From a virus: a stretch of DNA of 39,168 nucleotides. Where the stretch lies: IMG/VR virus record IMGVR_UViG_3300021425_000076, positions 1 through 39,168 of that record; one strand, written 5' to 3'. Position numbers and translations under genes: made by a program. Of this stretch, positions 1 through 8,763 are shown piece by piece (position 1 is the stretch's first letter; every line of letters starts with the position of its first letter). Under the pieces are notes generated by a model. The model saw nothing but the letters and a program-made list of their open reading frames with translations, searched no databases and had not been told where the DNA came from.

Positions 1-72
1 TGGTAGGACATCACCTCAGATAACGGCAAATTTTCACCGCCATAACCAACTAATAGACCGAACGTTATACGC
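1..72 (+). other. Window edge and leader of the packaging operon
   Basis: No independent gene is seen. Bases 1-6 read TGG TAG, which would complete the open frame at 39061-39168 if the molecule is circular. The rest would then be a 66-base leader before the small terminase. No convincing Shine-Dalgarno site or promoter lies here. A lambda-type enzyme would be expected to act on a cos site near this position, but none can be identified by eye. Confidence 0.4.
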
Positions 73-570
73 ATGGCACGCAAACGAGTGAATCGCACAT
101 CGGGACCGGCTGAGATTTGCGACCAGTTGGACATCGCTAAGTCTACTCTTGACACCTACGTAAAACGCGGTTGTCCGTACACGAAGGGCGCGCCGGGCAA
201 AGCGAACAAGTACGACGTTGGCGAGGTTGCGGCGTGGATGCGGGACAACAATTTAACGGGTAATCCGGGTCCACCCCGCAAGTCTGATTCTCCCGACCTT
301 GAGGCCGCGCGACTCCGCAAGGAGAACGCGATGGCTCGCAACTGGGAGATTCGCAACGACGAACTCGATGGCCGGTTGGTTGACGCTGACGAGGTGCGGA
401 CGCGGTGGGGTGGTATCGGCGCTGCGGTGCGTAGTTCGCTTGAATCAATGGGCGAACAGATAGCACACCTTGTGGTGGGCAAGACAGAGCAGGACGCGGC
501 GCGGGTTATCAACGAAGAACTAAAACGAAGGCTACGGGTGTTGGTCGATGGTGCAAGCAGCGAAACTTGA
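73..570 (+). CDS. Terminase small subunit (Nu1-like)
   Basis: DNA-recognition subunit of the packaging motor, 165 aa. Residues about 10-60 form a winged helix-turn-helix (ICDQLDIAKSTLDTYVKRG, then a YDVGEVAAWM wing), as in lambda Nu1 and excisionase-type proteins. The second half is charged and helical, with the pattern LEAARLRKENAMARNWEIRN that is usual in Nu1-family proteins for oligomerisation and contact with the large subunit. The length is close to that of Nu1 (about 180 aa). It overlaps the large-subunit gene by 23 bases, which suggests coupled translation. Function is inferred from fold pattern and position. Confidence 0.88.
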   Translation: MARKRVNRTSGPAEICDQLDIAKSTLDTYVKRGCPYTKGAPGKANKYDVGEVAAWMRDNNLTGNPGPPRKSDSPDLEAARLRKENAMARNWEIRNDELDGRLVDADEVRTRWGGIGAAVRSSLESMGEQIAHLVVGKTEQDAARVINEELKRRLRVLVDGASSET

Positions 571-2515
571 CAACGCCGAACGCGCCTTTTGGTCTGCAAT
601 TTACCCGCGTGAAAAATGGTCACCTTCCGAGTGGGCTGAACAAGCACCGCGACACATCCCCGATAACGGCATCAACCCTGAGCCGGGACCGTGGAAGAAT
701 GACCGAACGCCTTACCTTTGCGGAATCCTAGACGCGATTGTGTCTCCGGACGTTCGCGAGGTGGTGTTTCTCAAGCCTACGCAGGTTGGTTACACCGAAG
801 GCGTGCTGGTTAACTTGCTTGGCTACGCGGTGGACATGGACCCCGGTTCCGCGTTGGTCCTGATGCCTGACGAACAGTCGGCGAAGGAACTGCTGGACGA
901 ACGGGTAATGCCGACGTTCCGCGAGACGCCGTGCCTGAAAAAGCATATCAGCGACAAGCCGTGGGACACCAAAACGGTACAGGTGAAGTTTGACACCATG
1001 CCGGTATTCATGGCGTGGGCGGGTTCACCGATGCGTGTTGCGTCTCGCGCGATTCGCTGGTTGATTTGTGACGAGATTGATAAGTACCCACCGTTCAGCG
1101 GCAAAGAGGCTGACCCGATCAGCTTGGCGCGGAAGCGTACAAGCAACTGGCGGGGCAGGGCGAAAGAGGTTTACGGCAGCACGCCGACGATCCGCACGGG
1201 CAACATCATGCGCCGGTGGGAAATGTGCGGCGCGAAGATGCACTATTGGGTTCCGTGTCCGCATTGCTCGCGGTATCAGGTGCTGATTTGGTCGCAAGTG
1301 AAGTGGCCGAAGTACGACGAGGACGACCGCGCGAAGAAAGCGGAGATGATTCTTTCGTCGCATGAGGCGCACTACGAGTGCGAGCATTGCCACGGCGAAA
1401 TTGAGGATTGGCAAAAGCCTGAAATGCTTTCTCGCGGCAAGTGGGCGAGCGAGGACCAGGTTGTAAACGCAGACGGTGAAGTTCGCGGGCCGAAGATTGA
1501 ATCGTCGCGTATCGGCTTCCATATCAACAGCCTGTACAGCCCGTGGCTGACGTTTTCGCAGTTGGCTTCCGAGTTTTGTTTGGCGCAGGGCGACCCGACG
1601 TTGTTGATGGACTTCCTGAACTCGCGGCTTGCAGAGCCGTTTGAGCAGCAGATCGCAAAGCCTGACGCAACGGAATTGCGCAAGTCGCTTGAGTTGGTGA
1701 CGTGGCGACCGGGGACCGTGCCGAAGTGGGCGGGTTTGCTGATTGCCACGGTTGACACGCAGAAAGACCACTTTTGGTTACGCATTCGCGCATGGGGGCA
1801 TCGCTTCCGAAGTCGCGGCGTGTTGTGTTCGCGCGTTGAGACGTTCGACGACCTTTATCGGCTGGCATTTGAAACGCCATACGAGATAGAGGGCGGCGGC
1901 GTCATGCAGCCTATGGCGATGCTGATTGACTCGGGCGGTACGCGACACGAAGGCGATGCGGTTTCCCGCACGTTTGAGGTTTACCAATTCTCGCAACGCG
2001 ATCCGGGGCGTATATGGCCGTTGAAGGGTGCGAGCAATAAACAGAATAAGCCGGTGCGATTGTCGCAGATATCTCCGAAGTCGCCGCCGGGGTTTGGTGA
2101 AATGCCGCCGATAACGCTGCGGCTGATTGACACCGATTGGTACAAAGACTTGCTCATGTCTCGCATGAGCGCGAAGCCCGACGATAAGGGTGGGCGGATT
2201 TGGGAATTGGCTGGCGACGAGGACGATGCGTACTTCAAGGCGATGGAGTCTGAGCGCAAAGTGTTCGACCGCAAGGCGAATCGCAGCACGTGGGTTCCGG
2301 TGTCGGCGGGTGCGCAAAACCACGCATGGGACATCGAGGTTTACCAGATGCCCGCAGCGGAGTTGTGCAACGTATCAACCATCCCGCCCGAATCTGAATT
2401 GACGCGAATGCGTGACTCTGTTGAAAGACAGCAGGAGAAACGCGAGACGGAAATCACATCACCACAGCGGAGCGGTTCGGGCTTCACCGCAAACGGACAC
2501 AGGGGCAAATACTAA
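548..2515 (+). CDS. Terminase large subunit (lambda gpA / GpA family)
   Basis: ATPase-nuclease of the packaging motor, 655 aa, the usual size for the gpA family. Visible motifs: a degenerate Walker A loop at about 75-84 (LKPTQVGYTE, the GpA-type form), Walker B LICDE at 172-176, a four-cysteine zinc-ribbon pattern (CPHC near 237-240 and CEHC near 278-281), and a C-terminal nuclease domain with acidic residues in IATVDTQKD (about 399-407) and IDSGG, plus a conserved NHAWDIE near the end. It should cut concatemers at cos-like sites and load the portal. The start overlaps the small-subunit stop, and the stop overlaps the next ATG (TAATG). Confidence 0.96.
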   Translation: MVQAAKLDNAERAFWSAIYPREKWSPSEWAEQAPRHIPDNGINPEPGPWKNDRTPYLCGILDAIVSPDVREVVFLKPTQVGYTEGVLVNLLGYAVDMDPGSALVLMPDEQSAKELLDERVMPTFRETPCLKKHISDKPWDTKTVQVKFDTMPVFMAWAGSPMRVASRAIRWLICDEIDKYPPFSGKEADPISLARKRTSNWRGRAKEVYGSTPTIRTGNIMRRWEMCGAKMHYWVPCPHCSRYQVLIWSQVKWPKYDEDDRAKKAEMILSSHEAHYECEHCHGEIEDWQKPEMLSRGKWASEDQVVNADGEVRGPKIESSRIGFHINSLYSPWLTFSQLASEFCLAQGDPTLLMDFLNSRLAEPFEQQIAKPDATELRKSLELVTWRPGTVPKWAGLLIATVDTQKDHFWLRIRAWGHRFRSRGVLCSRVETFDDLYRLAFETPYEIEGGGVMQPMAMLIDSGGTRHEGDAVSRTFEVYQFSQRDPGRIWPLKGASNKQNKPVRLSQISPKSPPGFGEMPPITLRLIDTDWYKDLLMSRMSAKPDDKGGRIWELAGDEDDAYFKAMESERKVFDRKANRSTWVPVSAGAQNHAWDIEVYQMPAAELCNVSTIPPESELTRMRDSVERQQEKRETEITSPQRSGSGFTANGHRGKY

Positions 2516-2754
2516 TGACCATCGACGTAGACGGTTTACAGACGTTCACGCTGGCTGAACAGTTGAAGCTGGTTAATCACGCTATCGCTCACATCATGGC
2601 GGGCGGTCAGTCTTACGCGATTAACGGCAGGTCTTACAACCGCGCGGACCTCGACAAGCTGCGTGATTGGCGTCGTGAACTGCAAACCGAAATTGATGCG
2701 GCAAACACATCCGAGGGCGGCGTTGCGCTCGTCCGCTTTAATCGGCCAAGCTAA
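2515..2754 (+). CDS. gpW-like head-tail joining protein
   Basis: A 79-aa protein between terminase and portal, the place of gpW in lambda. It shows the gpW-family arrangement: an N-terminal helix (LAEQLKLVNHAIAHIMAGGQ), a short hairpin with SYAINGRSYNRADLDKL, then a second helix ending in a basic tail. gpW seals the portal after packaging. Its start overlaps the terminase stop as TAATG, and the portal ATG follows its stop with no gap. Assignment rests on size, position and helix-hairpin-helix pattern. Confidence 0.75.
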   Translation: MTIDVDGLQTFTLAEQLKLVNHAIAHIMAGGQSYAINGRSYNRADLDKLRDWRRELQTEIDAANTSEGGVALVRFNRPS

Positions 2755-4308
2755 ATGGCAAACAAACTAGAGACGGCAATTGACTGGGTAGCAAGTGGCT
2801 TTCCGGCGTGGTCTGCTGCGCGGAACCTTGCGCGTGCGCGTGCCTCGTACTATGAGCAGGCGCAGCGCAGCATGTCTCGCGGTTCGTCCATGTCTTATCG
2901 CGGCGCGGTCACGACGCGGCTTAATGAGTCGGTCCCGTCAGGGTATGGACAGACGGGCATTCGCTCGTTGACGGGCAGCAAGTACCGCAAGATGGCGGCA
3001 CGCGCTCAACACCTCGTCGAAAACAACGGGCTTGCATCTTCGCTGCTTGGCTCATCTGTTGACCTTGTGATTGGCAGCGGCACGCGCATTGAGCCGGAAA
3101 CTAAGGATAAAGACTTTAACGCCCGCGCCGGTGATACTTGGCGCGAATGGTGGAACGGTGAAAACGGCGGTTCACCCGAAGTGCGGGGGATGTTCAGTGG
3201 TCCGAAGCTGGAACGCCTCAAGTATCGCCAGCGATTGCGCGATGGTGACGGCGGCGTGATTCTGCTTGGCAACGGCAAGATTCAATCTATTCGCGGCGAC
3301 ATTATCGAATCGCCCTACGGCAGTTCATCGCAAACCGGCGTTATCGACGGACTCAAACTAGACAACAAGGGCATGGTTCTTGGCTATTGGCTACGTACCA
3401 TTGACCCATCTAACCCGACCCGTCGCGCGTGGAAGTTCATTAAGGCGCGCGACTTTGTACGCAGCGCCCGCATTAAAGATGAAGACCAAATACGCGGCGA
3501 AACGTGCTTTGCGCAACAGTTTGAACTGTTCGAGCAGTTAGACGGCTACATCGACGGCGTGATTGTCGCCTCGCGCATGGCTGCGATGTTCGGTTTGATA
3601 ATCGAAGAAGCTCCCGCGCAGTTCAACGCCTACACCAATGGGTTGACCAAGGATGGCAATGGCACAGACCGCCCCGCATTCGACATGGAAGCGGGCATGG
3701 TCAAGCGAATCAATGCCGGTGAAAAAGTACAGCAGGTCAAGCCCGAACAGCCCGCGTCAAACTTTGACCAATTGGTTACGTCGCTGGTTCGCTTCGCGGG
3801 TATCGAGTTAAACCTTCCGCTTGAGATGGCGTTGTTGGATTTTTCCAAGACGACGTACAGCAGTGCAAAGGCCGCGTTTGAGGTTGCGAAGCGCAGCGCC
3901 ACAGCAGACCACCAAGAGTGGTCGCGTGAGTTTATCAGCCCGATTTACCGTTGGAAGATTAGCCAGTGGATTCGTGACGGCGTGCTTGACCCACCCAAGG
4001 GCGACGACAAGCCGTGGCGTCACCGCGCGGTGCAGCAACCCTATCCGTACCTCGACCCGCAAAAAGACGCGCAAGGCGAACTGTTGCTACGCGACGGCGG
4101 CTTGAAGTCGCATGAACAGTGCTTGGCTGAACGCGATACGACGGTCGAAAAGCTCGCAGCATCGAACGCACGTACGAACAAGACGCTGGCGAAGCACGGG
4201 GTAACGGTAGGGCGGTCGCGTCTGGTGGATATGACCGCGACAAACACACCAAAAGAACCAATGCCCGAAGCTGGCAAGGCCAAGGGCGCGGAGGATAAAA
4301 CCCAATGA
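2755..4308 (+). CDS. Portal protein (lambda gpB family)
   Basis: A 517-aa dodecameric portal candidate forming the DNA entry vertex. It has typical lambda-family features: an N-terminal SYRGAVTTRLNESVPSGYG region, then GSKYRKMAARAQHLVENNGLAS, where many portals read R.L..N..y....v......VG, and a mid-protein LELNLPLEM / TTYSSAKAAFEVAKRS segment typical of this family. The length matches gpB (533 aa). The C-terminal 60 residues are charged and low in complexity. The last four bases overlap the protease start (ATGA). Confidence 0.93.
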   Translation: MANKLETAIDWVASGFPAWSAARNLARARASYYEQAQRSMSRGSSMSYRGAVTTRLNESVPSGYGQTGIRSLTGSKYRKMAARAQHLVENNGLASSLLGSSVDLVIGSGTRIEPETKDKDFNARAGDTWREWWNGENGGSPEVRGMFSGPKLERLKYRQRLRDGDGGVILLGNGKIQSIRGDIIESPYGSSSQTGVIDGLKLDNKGMVLGYWLRTIDPSNPTRRAWKFIKARDFVRSARIKDEDQIRGETCFAQQFELFEQLDGYIDGVIVASRMAAMFGLIIEEAPAQFNAYTNGLTKDGNGTDRPAFDMEAGMVKRINAGEKVQQVKPEQPASNFDQLVTSLVRFAGIELNLPLEMALLDFSKTTYSSAKAAFEVAKRSATADHQEWSREFISPIYRWKISQWIRDGVLDPPKGDDKPWRHRAVQQPYPYLDPQKDAQGELLLRDGGLKSHEQCLAERDTTVEKLAASNARTNKTLAKHGVTVGRSRLVDMTATNTPKEPMPEAGKAKGAEDKTQ

Positions 4309-5645
4309 GTGACCAAGTAACCAAATGCGCCGCGCAGCACTTCGGACCGTGGCTGATTGAGCCGCAATGGATGCACGAAGCGGTTTCCGCTGTCAAGGCT
4401 GGCACGTTCAAGGCCGCGCACGGTGATAACGGCGAAGGCGGCAAGGGCTATTCGAGAATGTCTGGCGGCATTGCCTACGTGCCGATTTTTGGCCAATTGG
4501 TCAAGGGTGACAGTTCCTTCGGCGGTACGTCGATGGTTCGCGTTAAACGCGCCATTCGCATGGCTGCACGAGACGAATCCATCGAAGGCATCTTGATTCA
4601 CATCGACTCGCCTGGCGGCACTGTCGCTGGCGCGTTTGACCTCGCCGACGAAATCAAGGCGGCTCGCGGTGTTAAGCCTGTGTTTGCTCACATTGACGAC
4701 ATGGGGGCATCTGGCGGGTTCCTGCAAGCTAGCCAGGCTGATTACATCGCCGCTAACGCGAACGCTCTAGTGGGTTCTCTGGGCGTTGTGACGCAAGTGG
4801 TCGATACGTCCGGCGCGATGGACAAGGCGGGTGTAAAGGTCCACGTGATTAGCACTGGTCCATACAAGGGCGCTGGCGCTGATGGCGCGCCTGTCACTGA
4901 CGAACAATTAGCCGACATGCAGGGTCGGGTTGACGATTTGAATGAACTGTTCATCGCTGCGGTACGCGACGGTCGCGGCATGGACGAAAAAGAACTACGA
5001 ACGCTATTCGATGGCCGCGTACACATTTCAGAAAAGGCCCAACGTTTGGGCCTGATTGACGCGGTGCAATCCTTCGATGCAACGGTCGCAAAACTTACGG
5101 AGACAATTATGAGCGACAAACCCATTGCAGAGCAGGCCACCGCGCTGAAAGAAACCAACGCGGACCTGTACGACCACATTTGGACTGACGGTAAAGGACT
5201 TGGCGTTGACGAAGGCGTCGAGTCGGGCAAAGCCGAAGGTTACGCCGAGGGCCGCAAGCACGAGCAAGACCGCATGGCCGAACTCGCCGAAGCCTTCCCC
5301 AATCGACCGGCGTTTGCGATTGAGCAGTTCGTCGCTGGTCACGGTGTGGCAAAGGCGACCGAAGCCCTTGCGCCAATCCTCGCGGCTGAAACGAAAGCCA
5401 AAGACGACCGTATCGCCGCGCTTGAAAAGCAACTTGCCGAAAGCGCGCAAGGTGAAACCGGCATCATCATCGCCCGCGAAGATGAAATCGTGACCGATAC
5501 GACTGACGACATCGACATTGACGCCATCACCGACCCTAAAGAGCGGGCAACTGCTGAATGGGCCGCGATGCCTGCCGATGAACGCAACAACTACATCAGT
5601 GAGGCGGTGTTTGTTGCCGCCCGCAAACGCGAACTTTCTCGCTAA
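4305..5645 (+). CDS. Prohead protease, S49 (SppA/ClpP-like) fused to scaffold region
   Basis: A 446-aa capsid maturation protease of the lambda gpC type. Residues about 55-250 carry the S49 fold: HIDSPGGTVAGAFDLADEI (99-117), the nucleophile Ser136 in MGASGGF and the general base Lys188 in GPYKGAGAD. The C-terminal 180 residues are acidic and coiled-coil rich (AEGYAEGRKHEQDRMAELAE), as in the scaffold part of gpC/Nu3. A strong internal start at 5109 would give the scaffold alone (separate entry). It lies directly between portal and decoration genes. Confidence 0.93.
   Translation: MSDQVTKCAAQHFGPWLIEPQWMHEAVSAVKAGTFKAAHGDNGEGGKGYSRMSGGIAYVPIFGQLVKGDSSFGGTSMVRVKRAIRMAARDESIEGILIHIDSPGGTVAGAFDLADEIKAARGVKPVFAHIDDMGASGGFLQASQADYIAANANALVGSLGVVTQVVDTSGAMDKAGVKVHVISTGPYKGAGADGAPVTDEQLADMQGRVDDLNELFIAAVRDGRGMDEKELRTLFDGRVHISEKAQRLGLIDAVQSFDATVAKLTETIMSDKPIAEQATALKETNADLYDHIWTDGKGLGVDEGVESGKAEGYAEGRKHEQDRMAELAEAFPNRPAFAIEQFVAGHGVAKATEALAPILAAETKAKDDRIAALEKQLAESAQGETGIIIAREDEIVTDTTDDIDIDAITDPKERATAEWAAMPADERNNYISEAVFVAARKRELSR
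5109..5645 (+). CDS. Nested in-frame scaffold protein (Nu3-like)
   Basis: An in-frame ATG at 5109 (Met269 of the protease) is preceded by GGAG at 5099-5102 with a 6-base spacer, so a 178-aa product equal to the C-terminal scaffold could be made independently. This mirrors lambda, where Nu3 is translated from inside gene C in the same frame. The product starts MSDKPIAEQATALKE and is rich in Glu, Ala and Lys with heptad-like stretches, as expected for a scaffold that is later degraded by the protease. The RBS and frame are seen. Expression is inferred. Confidence 0.6.
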   Translation: MSDKPIAEQATALKETNADLYDHIWTDGKGLGVDEGVESGKAEGYAEGRKHEQDRMAELAEAFPNRPAFAIEQFVAGHGVAKATEALAPILAAETKAKDDRIAALEKQLAESAQGETGIIIAREDEIVTDTTDDIDIDAITDPKERATAEWAAMPADERNNYISEAVFVAARKRELSR

Positions 5646-5680
5646 CCACATCAACAATCAACCCATAGGAGGGTTTACAC

Positions 5681-6106
5681 ATGACAACTTTGGCTGCTGA
5701 CAATCCCCGTGTTTTTGAAACGGGGCATGACAACCACATCAACGAACTGCCGGTTATCGCGTCCGACATTATCTATCTCGGCGCGGCTGTCGGCGAAAAC
5801 GGCAGTGGTTACTACCGCCCGCTCGTTGGCGCTGACCCCTTTGAGGGCTTCGCCGTCGCAACGGTGGATAACTCCGCCGGTAGCGCTGGCGACAAAAACG
5901 TCAAGGTTTACCAGCGTGGCGTTGTGACCCTTTCCGTTACCGGCGTTACCGCCGTGACTGACGAAGGCTCTACCGTTTACGCTACCGATGACAACACCTT
6001 CACGCTCACTGCGTCAGGTGCTACGTCCATCGGCAAAATCATTCGATTTGTCTCTGGCACGACCGTTCAGGTCTTGTTCGAGGCTGCACCCGTTCGCTCC
6101 ATCTAA
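5681..6106 (+). CDS. Head decoration protein (gpD-like)
   Basis: A 141-aa protein between protease and capsid genes, the position of lambda gpD. It is beta-rich with few charged residues and has repeated GT/VTG turns (VYQRGVVTLSVTGVTAV, TLTASGATSIGK), typical of trimeric capsid-stabilising proteins. The RBS is strong (AGGAGGG at 5667-5673, 7 bases before ATG), fitting a highly expressed structural protein. Close gpD similarity cannot be shown by eye; the call rests on position, size and composition. Confidence 0.7.
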   Translation: MTTLAADNPRVFETGHDNHINELPVIASDIIYLGAAVGENGSGYYRPLVGADPFEGFAVATVDNSAGSAGDKNVKVYQRGVVTLSVTGVTAVTDEGSTVYATDDNTFTLTASGATSIGKIIRFVSGTTVQVLFEAAPVRSI

Positions 6107-6192
6107 CAACCCATAAGGAAGTCCGTCTCGCGTGGCGAGCGTCTTGGCATAGACGTTTGTTTTGCTGCGCATGACGGGAGAAAGGAATCAAT

Positions 6193-7155
6193 ATGCCTGT
6201 TCAAGGTTTTGACGACCGTAACATTCTCGGTCTTTTCGATATCAAGTCGTACGACGCTTTTCAGCGTTCGTGGGCCAGCGCCGTATCGTTCTATAACGGT
6301 ATGAGCGATCGTGCTGCGGAGGACTACGGCATTCTCGGTGCAAACTCCGAGATGCGTGAGTGGATCGGCGCTCGTCAGGGTCAGGTGCTTCGCAAGAAGT
6401 CCTACACGATCCAGAACGCCAAGTACGAATCCACACTGGCAATCCCGAAAGAAGAAGTCGAACGCGACAAATCGGGCTTGCTTGAGGCCCGCATGGGAAC
6501 ATTTGCCACCGACGCCACCGCAGGACATTGGGAGACTCTTGTTGAGAGCCTCATCAACAACGGTGCAACCGACACCTGCTACGACGGCGCTGCGTTCTTC
6601 AGCGCATCCCACTCGTGGGGTGACAGCGGCACGCAGAAAAACCTCCTGACTTCGAACGAGGTTTCAGCGCTGAATGTCAGCACGGTTGCCGCACCGACCC
6701 CGGTTGAAATGGCTCGCGCCATCCTTGGTGTTGTTGGTCACATGCTGACCTTCAAAAACGACAAGGGCCGGTTTGTCAACGGCAGCGCCCGCAACTTCCT
6801 CATCATGTGTCCGACTGTGAATTATTTCTCGGCGGCATCACAGGCGGTTGGTTCGGACATGCTGAGCGACAGCGGCACAATCGACAACCCGCTCAAGGGT
6901 CTTGGCGTGTCCGGCTTCAACTTCAACGTGACGCTTGACTCCAACATCACCGACACCGACGCCATCCACGTTATTCGTACCGATGGCGACCTTGGCGCGT
7001 TCATCCTTCAGGACGAACAAGCCCCGGAACTGTCGATTCTCGGCCCCGGCTCGGATTATTACTTCGACAACGACGCCTACAAGGTTGGTGTCAACGCCCG
7101 TCGCGGCGCTGGCTATGGCCTGTGGGAATATGCGGCGAACGCAACCCTGTCCTAA
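6193..7155 (+). CDS. Major capsid protein (Mu gpT-like)
   Basis: A 320-aa shell protein. The segment ATDTCYDGAAFFSASHSWGD (about 122-141) is the hallmark seen in Mu gpT-type major head subunits, where a YDG.pFF...H motif is conserved. N-terminal ANSEMREWIGARQGQVLRK also fits this family. The C-terminus (SDYYFDNDAYKVGVNARRG) resembles the family's exposed R-G-Y end. The RBS (GAGAAAGGA, about 7 bases upstream) is strong. The 86-base gap before it holds a small CTCGC-gtg-GCGAG hairpin at 6126-6138. The capsid is Mu-like whereas portal and protease are lambda-like, so the head module is mosaic. Confidence 0.9.
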   Translation: MPVQGFDDRNILGLFDIKSYDAFQRSWASAVSFYNGMSDRAAEDYGILGANSEMREWIGARQGQVLRKKSYTIQNAKYESTLAIPKEEVERDKSGLLEARMGTFATDATAGHWETLVESLINNGATDTCYDGAAFFSASHSWGDSGTQKNLLTSNEVSALNVSTVAAPTPVEMARAILGVVGHMLTFKNDKGRFVNGSARNFLIMCPTVNYFSAASQAVGSDMLSDSGTIDNPLKGLGVSGFNFNVTLDSNITDTDAIHVIRTDGDLGAFILQDEQAPELSILGPGSDYYFDNDAYKVGVNARRGAGYGLWEYAANATLS

Positions 7156-7180
7156 ACGACAGAACCACAATCTAAGGCGC

Positions 7181-7200
7181 ACGGGGCTTGACGGCCCCGT
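7181..7200 (+). terminator. Hairpin after the capsid gene, possible weak terminator
   Basis: A perfect 7-bp stem ACGGGGC / GCCCCGT (7181-7187 with 7194-7200) and a 6-base loop lies 25 bases after the capsid stop. The following sequence (TCGTCATTTC) has only a poor T-tract, so termination is likely partial. It could also act as a 3' stabiliser that keeps capsid mRNA abundant relative to the downstream cassette. Confidence 0.55.
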
Positions 7201-7239
7201 TCGTCATTTCAATAACTCTACTTTTCAGGGAATACGAGA

Positions 7240-7521
7240 ATGGCAAAGAAACGAACGATTGAAGACTTGCAGAACAACTACGACGCGCTTGCGGCTGAAT
7301 GCTCGCGGCTGTCACAGTTGAAGCAAAAATCGCAAAAGGAAATCGAGAAGCGCCTTCGTGAACAGATTACGAAGGAAGTCGCCGCCGAAGTGGTTGAACT
7401 CGATGGGCTGATGAAGCAAAAGCATGAGGCGCGCATGGCTCTCGACAAGGCGATTGCCGAAAAGGAAGCCGCCGACACCAAAGAACGCGAGCGCCTTTTG
7501 TCGCAGGTCGGCAAAAAGTGA
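7240..7521 (+). CDS. Small coiled-coil protein, unknown
   Basis: I do not recognise this 93-aa protein. It is almost entirely charged helix (KKRTIEDLQNNYDALAAE, then KQKSQKEIEKRLREQITKEV), with heptad-like spacing over the whole length and no cysteine apart from one near residue 25. It is the first gene after the capsid hairpin, and its TGA overlaps the GTG of the glycosyltransferase gene, so it belongs to that transcription unit. A virion head-fibre or scaffold-like role is possible but unsupported. Confidence 0.75.
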   Translation: MAKKRTIEDLQNNYDALAAECSRLSQLKQKSQKEIEKRLREQITKEVAAEVVELDGLMKQKHEARMALDKAIAEKEAADTKERERLLSQVGKK

Positions 7522-8144
7522 CCGACGCCACCCGCATCGTGTTCGTCGCCTTCTACACCGAGGGTACGCGATATCAGCAGGAGGCGGCGCGGCTCCAAGG
7601 TTCAATGCTGCGTGCAAACCTACGGTATGACGTTCGCGCGGTCCCCGACCTTGGCTCTTGGGTGGCGAATACAAAGCAGACTGCGGGGTTCATCCTTCGC
7701 ATGATGGATACCTACCCCGACCTTCCGCTTGTGTACCTGGATGCAGACGCTTACGTGTGGTCGCAGCCGTCTTTGTTTTGGTCGATGGATTGCGACATTG
7801 CTTTTCACCGAAGGCGCGGCGTGGAACTGCTGAATGGCACGTTATACATCGCACCAACGGCAAAGGCGCGTGAAGCGATTGCGACCTACGCGCGGTTGTG
7901 CAGTGAACAGGCAGAACACCGCAACGAGCAGGCTTTGCTTGACGAGGCGCTTAAGGTGGTGGCTGGCGTGCGGGTGGGTGAATTGCCCGCGTCGTACTGC
8001 TGGATACACGACATCATGGCGAAGGATATCGGCGACGAACAGCCGGTGATTGAACATTTGCAGGCATCGCGCGACGTAAACGACACGGGGGCGTTTTACG
8101 AGAATCGCCAACGACGCCTCGCGGAGATTGCAGGGAATGGCTAA
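7518..8144 (+). CDS. Putative glycosyltransferase, GT-A fold with DxD
   Basis: 208 aa. A Rossmann-like start (TRIVFVAFYTEGTRY) is followed by PLVYLDADAYVW with the DAD metal/nucleotide-sugar motif at about 75-77, and by LLNGTLYIAPT, like the LNtGv-type motif of GT8/GT77-like enzymes. It should transfer a sugar from a nucleotide-sugar donor; acceptor unknown. Start is GTG overlapping the upstream TGA. It is the first enzyme in a run of glycan-type genes placed between capsid and neck genes. The nucleotide-diphospho-sugar transferase fold is fairly sure, the family is not. Confidence 0.75.
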   Translation: MTDATRIVFVAFYTEGTRYQQEAARLQGSMLRANLRYDVRAVPDLGSWVANTKQTAGFILRMMDTYPDLPLVYLDADAYVWSQPSLFWSMDCDIAFHRRRGVELLNGTLYIAPTAKAREAIATYARLCSEQAEHRNEQALLDEALKVVAGVRVGELPASYCWIHDIMAKDIGDEQPVIEHLQASRDVNDTGAFYENRQRRLAEIAGNG

Positions 8145-8748
8145 GCGAACGAAAAAGAAAACGAACGCGCCGAAGCCTACGGGCCTCACGCTTGACGACT
8201 ACCTTGCTGGCATCAAGTCGGGCAAGTACCCGCAGCCGATGCACGGTGGCGACGGCAGACCCCCCGGATGGTTTACCGACGACCAGGGGCGCGCGTACAT
8301 GGCCGAAGTCGCCGAGATTCGCAACGGTGTTGTGGTCGAGGTCGGCTGCTATATGGGCCGGTCCATGTCATGGATTGCACCATCCTGCATTGATAACGGC
8401 AATACGCTGGTTGCCGTTGACCCGTGGGAGAATTGCCCGCGATGCGAGTTTGAGGCGTTTATGCGCGACGGTGGGTGGCTCGACCACATCACCATCATGC
8501 AGTCGCGAAGCGTTGACGCCGCGAAAAAGTTTGACGATGGCACGGTAAGCCTATGTTTTATCGACGCATGGCACGACTACGAAAGCGTGAAGGCTGACAT
8601 TGACGCATGGTGGCCAACGGTAAAAGCGGGCGGCGTGCTGATGGGCCACGACTATGCAGATGGCGGCTATGGCGTGAAGCGTGCGGTCGATGAAAAGTTC
8701 GCCGGAATGGTGCGCGAAGCATGCGGCATGTTTGTTGTTCGCAAGTAA
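8137..8748 (+). CDS. Class I SAM-dependent methyltransferase (Methyltransf_24 type)
   Basis: 203 aa. Motif I GVVVEVGCYMGRSMSWI (64-80) binds S-adenosylmethionine. The acidic end of strand 2 is VAVDPWE (92-98), and LCFIDAWHDYESVKADI (139-155) with VKAGGVLMGHDYAD is the pattern of Methyltransf_24 enzymes, often encoded with glycosyltransferases and thought to O-methylate sugars. The first 15 residues are very basic. ATG at 8137 is chosen over the TTG at 8128 because GGAG at 8123-8126 is then suitably placed. It overlaps the upstream gene by 8 bases. Confidence 0.85.
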   Translation: MAKRTKKKTNAPKPTGLTLDDYLAGIKSGKYPQPMHGGDGRPPGWFTDDQGRAYMAEVAEIRNGVVVEVGCYMGRSMSWIAPSCIDNGNTLVAVDPWENCPRCEFEAFMRDGGWLDHITIMQSRSVDAAKKFDDGTVSLCFIDAWHDYESVKADIDAWWPTVKAGGVLMGHDYADGGYGVKRAVDEKFAGMVREACGMFVVRK

Positions 8749-8763
8749 AAGGGAATAACGGGA

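Noticed and set aside
143-2334. Several long minus-strand ORFs opposite the terminase genes
   Set aside because: They are shadows of strongly conserved plus-strand genes, with Arg/Ser/Pro-rich composition and no RBS.
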